A stretch of 64,000 nucleotides of DNA from Choanephora cucurbitarum (lineage: Eukaryota > Mucoromycota > Mucoromycetes > Mucorales > Choanephoraceae). Positions 58,293 to 64,000 of the stretch are shown here, piece after piece. The notes under the pieces are model-generated. The model did not search any database, was not told where the DNA came from, and saw only the letters and a program-made list of their open reading frames with translations. The translations under genes and the position numbers were made by a program. The DNA is taken from assembly GCA_025331435.1 (NCBI GenBank), contig JAIWNI010000071.1, positions 78,074-142,073 on the forward strand, read 5' to 3'. The first letter of the stretch is position 1. Each line of letters starts with the position of its first letter.

Positions 58293-61200
58293 ATGTCAGT
58301 AACAGTAAGGTAAAACAATAAAGGAACTTTTATAGCCTAATAAATTCACTCATAACTTCGAATAGGGTGGCTCTACGAGTACGACCTTTTAGCGAAAAAG
58401 AGAAAAAAGAGAACAATCATACACAGCTATTGACATTTGTACCTCAGCATCCACAGCAAATCAGAGTCGATCATGAACGTCGAATCTTCACTTTTGATTA
58501 TGTCTATCCACCTCATATTACACAATCTGATGTCTATCAATCTTGCATACAACCCTTGTTTGAACAATACACAAAAGGGTAAATTAAAAAAAATTCGGCG
58601 ATCTTTTATGTTGTCACTCACCTATTATGATTAGATGTAATGCAACTGTATTAGCTTATGGGTAAATCAAGCATGAAAACAATAGACCAAATGATTATTT
58701 ATCATTTTATTTTAGACAAACAGGAAGTGGAAAAACCTATAGTATGGGTACTGCTGGACATAGCAACAGTGACACAAACAGTCCAGACAGTGGTATTGTA
58801 CCTCGATTTGCAGGAAACCTTTTCGAATGGATAGAACAGCACCGTGACGAGATGAAGACCCATCAAGTAAAGGTGTCCTTTCTCGAACTCTACAATGAAG
58901 ACATGATTGACTTGTTGGATCCAAAAGGAACAAACAGCATGATATCCATTCGAGAAGATGCAAATGGCAACATATCATGGTCAGGCATACATGAAGAGCC
59001 TGTTCAAAGTTCAGTCGACCTCCTAAAGTAAGCAAATCTCTCTCGCTATAACATTCTAAACCTCTCTGACATGCTATTTCAAAGTTGCCTTCTTCAAGGT
59101 TCTGTATCACGCACAACAGCCTCAACTGATATGAATTCCAACTCCTCCAGATCGCATGCTATATTCTCTGTCACGCTTGTCCAGGATATAAAGACAGAAT
59201 TCAATGGTGAAATCATCTCGAAGCGACTTGAGTCCAAGTTTCATTTTGTAGATCTTGCTGGATCTGAAAGGGTAAGTAGCATGACTTTAAAAAAAAGAAA
59301 CGGGATCTAAATAAAATTATCATGTTATAGCTTAAAAAGACAAATGCAGTAGGCGAGAGAGCCAGAGAAGGTATCTCTATCAACTCGGGTTTATTGGCAC
59401 TTGGCAATGTGATTTCTGCATTAGGCGATGAATCCAAGCGACAACAACAACAACATGTCCCTTACCGAAACTCAAAACTCACTCGACTTCTCCAAGATAG
59501 CTTGGGAGGCAATAGTCAAACCTTGATGTTGGCATGTGTTTCACCGGCGGAGAGCAACACCAATGAGACTCTAAGTACATTGAAGTATGCTAACCGGGCA
59601 AAGAATATTACAAACACCGTTGTTGTAAATCAAGAGCAAAGCCTCACGGATACACTGAAAGAAGAAATCATGCGCTTGCGTGAAGAAATGCACATAAATG
59701 ATGCGTTTATAAAAGAAGTGCATGTGGAACTAGATGATTTGAGAGCCAAAAACATAGCAATGCAGAAGATCATTGATACTCATGGACTGTCTCTGCCTAC
59801 TATCCATGAAGTGCCTAGAACAGATCAACCTGTTGTTATGAACAAGTTGTACAAAAAAGGCAAGCCAGCAGAGGATGATGAAATGACCCTCATAGGATCA
59901 TCTGGAGAAAGTGAGATTCCGAGAATGTTACCCAAAAAGCCTACCAAGTCAACAAGCACCAAGAGGAAGAGAAGAAGCGACCTAAATGACAGAAAGAAAT
60001 TTGCGCTTATTGAAGGCAGAATCAAATCTATTGTCAAGGCTGACAATTCCTCGTTGATTGCTTTGTTAAATAAGAACAAAGATCGCTTAAAGGATGAAGC
60101 ACTTTTATTAAAGCAAATAGATGTAAGTCTGACTTTGTTTCTTCTTCATGTAGCTCCACTAATCAGCTTTGAGGAACAGATGGAAGATGATGCTTTAGTG
60201 AATCCCAACCTTTCCAAACTAGTTACTATGTTTCAAACTAGTATCAAAGAGCAAAAGCAGTTTATCAACCATCTTGAAAAGCAAATTACTGGCCATAAGC
60301 CTGTTGAAACAGAAGATCCAAAGAAAGCAATGGGACCTAAAGAAACAAAGAAAAGAACTTCGAATAAGCCGAGTATGATAAAGCAACCTACTTCATTTGC
60401 TGCAAGCACAAACGAAACCAAACTAGACACTCAGTCTCTCACTCTAGAAAATCAATTGCTATCCGACAAATTGAAGCAGATCACATCTTTGATAAGAAAA
60501 GCGCTTGATCTATCTAGTCATTCTGCGCCTTCTATACCGCAGATCAAGGCATTATTAAACAAAGCTGCAACTCTGTATAGTGCGCGCAGTATCAGTAGTA
60601 GTAGCACTGGTAGTAACACAAGCGGTAGAGCATCCAAGGTTGGTATTCATTCTAAGAAATCCGCTACACCAACAGGAAAGCGCATCAATATTGAAGAAAT
60701 TCGCGCCGAAATCCAAAGGTAAAATGAGATACTATAGTTAATGACAACTCACTCATTCTTTTATTCAATATGATAGCGTTGTTGCTATCAATCACATTAA
60801 ATCACATCCTATTTGTTTGAAAATCATGAAAGCACTCAAGCAAGAGGTAAGTTGTCTTGAGACAAGAAAAGATCGTTAGCTCATTTATTTTGTTTAGAAA
60901 ATCAAATTAATGCGCGAACAAAAAGATCTGTTGAAAGAAAGAAAAGCAATGCTGAAAGAGTTTTATAAGGACGAGTACGAAGAGCAGCAAGGAATGCAGC
61001 AGTACATGGATGAAAGAATCGATGTAATCACGATACAAGTAGACGCGATTACAGAACGAATGAAACTCTTGTCTGCTTCTTCCATACCATCCATTATCAA
61101 CAAAAACAACCAAAATCTTATTGATATTCTGAAGCCTTTGAAGGAAGGTGACTTGAGAGCACTCATTTTGCTTATCATTCAAAAAGATTTGGTTAACCTT

Positions 61201-61374
61201 AGCCTTCAGGCTGAAATTCAACAGCATACATCAAAAGCGCTAGAGAAACTTCAGCAGGCTATTGTTCAACTTAGGCGAACAAGTAAAGTGATGGACAACC
61301 AAATCCTGACAGACTTGTTGAAATCACCAGTCAGATGTCTATCCAATGGACTGATTCTAATATCCGCCAAATAA
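58293..61374 (+). CDS. Kinesin-4 family motor
   Basis: A multi-exon gene starting [19 protein letters not shown] across the first intron. Motor domain: [16 protein letters not shown] (P-loop), [29 protein letters not shown] (switch I), [20 protein letters not shown] (switch II), [20 protein letters not shown] and [20 protein letters not shown] with [20 protein letters not shown]. The [26 protein letters not shown] form is typical of kinesin-4. A coiled-coil tail follows ([27 protein letters not shown], and [15 protein letters not shown] near the end). Kinesin-4 motors act on microtubule length and spindle midzones. The P-loop region is split by introns around a 27-nt exon (58635-58661). A cysteine-rich chromatin-binding tail, as in KIF4, is not visible. 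The large exon 59394-60722 is continuous. Confidence 0.9.
58635..58661 (+). other. 27-nt micro-exon in the kinesin P-loop region
   Basis: This exon, between acceptor ATTAG and donor GTAAAT, encodes CNATVLAYG with split codons at both ends. Without it the motor lacks the strand before the P-loop (QTGSGKT), so it is needed for function. Confidence 0.8.
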
Positions 61375-61659
61375 GTTTGTTTTATCAAAACTTACCGCAG
61401 CATGGCTTTCCTTTTTTTTTCGTTTCTATACCTCTGTAATACTTATCTATCTCTTAATTTAATAAAATTAGTACTCTAATCAAGCATACCATTTCAATAG
61501 CACAGATCGCTTTATGAAACTCACTAATAAGGGTATTCATGCTTAGATCAAGAATTTGTTACTTTTTTTTTTTAGTCGTCAGCTATATTTGATTGGCGTA
61601 TTAACACATAATTTTTTTCTATTTTATATTTTGTTCTTCTTATTCCTTTCTTGATTTTT

Positions 61660-63433
61660 ATGTCATACTTTAAATCGCTTTTGAGAATAAGGATACCTGT
61701 CAAGGAAGACCCTAGACTTTTACCAGCATGGAGAAAGAGGCTCTTGCTTGGTCTTGTATGCTTTATTGCAATTATTCCTGGCTTCTGCTCCACTATCTAT
61801 GTAACTAGTCTTTTTCTTTCTTTCCTCTTTTCTCTTACTAACCCTGAATTGATAAGCTACCTGCATTAGAGAAAATCACAATAGAGCTCGATAGTCCTAC
61901 TATCATGGTGACCTTGAGTAATTCTGTCTATATGTTGTTTATGGGTATTGCTGTAAGAAGAAAACAATGCAGAAAGAAGAAAAAAAATTTTTTTTTAAAG
62001 CTAAAAGGTTCAATATAGCCCATTTTTTACAGTAGTATCAGTGATCATTGGAAAATACGTAGAGCTGTTTATTTCTTTTCAATTATTATCTATACAGTTG
62101 GTTCGCTTGCTGCTGTTTTTGCAAACGATATCTACGTTCTTCTCGGTATGCGAATTCTGCAAGCAATCGGGATTTCTTCTGCTTGGGCGATCGGTGCTGG
62201 GTAAACTAATTTTTGCTTTAAAAAGTACAAAATAGAACATTAACCTTAATTTCTTGTAGATCTGTTGCTGATATCTATGAGGTGCATGAAAGAGGAAATG
62301 CATTAGGCATCTATTTTACAGGCCAATTTGCTGGGTAACTTTTTATTTATTTATCAAAAAAAAAATAGATGCTAAAAATCAATTTAGTCCATTATTTGGT
62401 CCCATCTTTGGTGGGTTCTTGGTGGAACGATGGGGATGGCCTTCTGTCTTTTGGTTACTTTTCTGTATCGGTTGCATTCTGTTGCTTTTGGTCTTCTTTG
62501 CTATGGAAGAAACATACCGCCAAGAAAGTGTTTGGGGAAAAGAATCAAAAGTACCTGGAGAAAAAGAAGAATCAAATGCTGTGGTCAACAAAGACACCTC
62601 TGAGGAAAATACTATGGTAGAAACAAAGATGGTGAATCCACTCGCATCATTGGTAAAGTAGAAAAAAAAAATTAAGGGGTGTTACACACGTTTATTGACT
62701 GAGTTACCTAGGCCTTACTTCGACACCCTTTCGTGCTTGTCTTTTCTATGGCAACTGGTTTTGCATTTGGTGGCATGTTCGCCATTGAAAACATGTTGCC
62801 TAGTCTGTACACATCAACTTATGGCTTCAGTAGTAGTCTTGTAGGTCTTTCATTCATCTCACCAGGCCTAGGTGAAGTATTTGGTTCGCTGATCTGTGGA
62901 AAACTGTCCGACTTCTTTTTGAACCGCGCTAGAGAAAAACGTGGGGGCGAGGCTATCCCTGAAGATCGACTGGCACCCAATGTATGGCCTGCAGCCTTCA
63001 TCTTGAACCCACTTTCTTTCTTTTTGTGGGGCTGGCCTGTCCAGTTTGGCTGGAGTGTATGGGTCTCTATCATCATGTTTGGTGTGCAGTGCTTTGCTAT
63101 GGTCCAGATATTCAACCCAGCCATGTCTTATCTAGTAGACGCTGTTTCTGACCGAGGTGCTAGTGTGACAGCAGCAGCTAATCTTGTGAGAATGATATGG
63201 TCTTGTGTGCTTAGTCTGATAGGTAAAAAAAAAAAAAGAATCCAAAGAATGTATACATTTCAACGATTATTCTGTATTGACTCTTTTCTCTTATTTAAGC
63301 TAACCCTATGACGAATGCTGTTGGACCTGGTTGGGTCACTTTCTTTTTTGGTATGCTCAACTTCACTTGGGCATTTTTACTTTTGTTGATGAAGATCAAG
63401 GGCCCCGCTATCCGCGCTTACTCTGGATATTAA
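61660..63433 (+). CDS. MFS transporter, DHA1-like
   Basis: About seven exons starting MSYFKSLLRIRIPVKEDPRL. Twelve hydrophobic segments can be followed: LLLGLVCFIAIIPGFCSTIY, IMVTLSNSVYMLFMGIA, YFFSIIIYTVGSLAAVFAND, MRILQAIGISSAWAIGAG, GIYFTGQFAG with PLFGPIFGGFLVERWGWPSV (the antiporter motif C region), FWLLFCIGCILLLLVFFA, a charged cytosolic loop, then six more to WVTFFFGMLNFTWAFLLLLM. The motif-A-like YSSISDHWKIRRAVYF segment lies between helices 2 and 3. The sequence fits the drug:H+ antiporter (DHA1) branch of the MFS. The substrate cannot be told; polyamines, drugs or organic acids are known substrates of relatives. The stop is at 63431-63433. Confidence 0.85.
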
Positions 63434-64000
63434 TATCAATTGCCTTCCCTTTTTTTTTATACGTAATATGTACTTTTCTTATTATTAATATAGTAGATTA
63501 CCAGTTTAGACTTTTTTTTTAAAAAACAAAAGCTATGACAAAGAAAAGTGAGAGCGAGAGAAAAGGGAAATCAAAGGATTCAGTGAGGCTATCATTTGAT
63601 GTTTGACTTCTTTTGCTTGCTCAAGTGTACTGAAAGCATTATACTGGAATGGTAAGCTAAAGGCCTGGTGTCATTCAACAGCTAAAGCTGTCATGGGTTG
63701 AGATGGCTGAAGCTTGATTTTACAAAGGCAGCACTTTCCCTTTCTTTAAACTGCTATGAAGCAACAGACTGATTTGACTCAAATTAGATGAACTTGATGA
63801 TGCCACCTAGTCTTTCTTTCAAAAGACAATGCTGTAACATGAAGGGAGTCTGTACAGAGTAATTGCTTGACAAAAAAGAGTGTCAGGATGTTCGGGTTTT
63901 ATGCTAAGCATAATTTTACATTAAATCAAGCAAAATAAGGAAGTCTCGACAGAGAGAAATGTTTGTCTTCATTCTTCGCCTTTCATGCTCTTCCTTCTGC
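63434..64000. other. Intergenic region at the right edge
   Basis: No gene is recognised. A short protein-like stretch on the minus strand (QAFSLPFQYNAFSTLEQAKE, about 63680-63600) has stops on either side and may be a remnant of coding sequence extending from outside the window. Confidence 0.4.

Noticed and set aside
1..64000. CRISPR arrays, prophage, bacterial operons or a biosynthetic gene cluster
   Set aside because: The genes are intron-rich eukaryotic housekeeping genes; no regularly spaced repeats, phage genes or synthase/terpene/NRPS cores were seen.

Overview
The window reads as a nuclear segment of an early-diverging filamentous fungus, most likely a Mucoromycota (Mucorales-type) genome. 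Evidence: AT-rich intergenic DNA full of T/A homopolymers, dense genes with many short (about 50-70 bp) GT-AG introns, pyrimidine-rich leaders before start codons, and a gene set that mixes universal eukaryotic genes with genes usually missing from yeasts and moulds (a sestrin, a WDR91-like protein, a PlsB/GNPAT-type acyltransferase). The species cannot be fixed from sequence alone.

Layout. 1-7.4 kb: 5' part of a secreted Kelch-type protein (-), a TFIIIC WD40 subunit (+), a hotdog thioesterase (+), an unrecognised acidic/serine-rich protein (+) and a bHLH factor (-). 9.3-11.1 kb: bifunctional PFK-2/FBPase-2 (-). 11.1-15.1 kb: gene-poor, decayed sequence. 15.1-24.0 kb: Arp3 (-), sestrin (+), GPAT (-). 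24.0-25.6 kb: a dead Tc1-type transposase. 25.6-29.4 kb: ribosomal protein eL37 (-) and a heat-shock-factor-type regulator with a very long polyglutamine tract (-). 29.4-36 kb: DnaJ co-chaperone (+), then a zone of mobile-element debris holding a large, almost perfect inverted repeat and a short TIR element. 36-45.2 kb: compact block with SUCO/Slp1-like SUN protein (+), SAP30BP-like protein (+), NAD kinase (+), a type II membrane glycosyltransferase (-) and Sec13 (-). 45.2-47.4 kb: another decayed zone with a third copy of the short TIR element. 47.4-63.4 kb: Rho3-like GTPase, Pub1/TIA-1-like RRM protein, WDR91-like protein (all +), two unrecognised proteins (-), kinesin-4 (+) and an MFS transporter (+).

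The genes do not form one pathway; most are housekeeping. Loose themes are cytoskeleton and trafficking (Arp3, Rho3, kinesin-4, Sec13, WDR91, SUCO), metabolic sensing and carbon flow (sestrin, PFK-2/FBPase-2, NAD kinase, GPAT) and stress (HSF-type factor, DnaJ). The least ordinary material is in the gene-poor zones: a three-copy family of about 180 bp TIR elements with TA ends, a TTAA-flanked 296-bp-arm inverted repeat, and decayed coding fragments. Among genes, the fungal sestrin lacking the expected catalytic histidine is the most notable. Gene ends below come from hand-splicing and reading-frame continuity; no similarity search was run.
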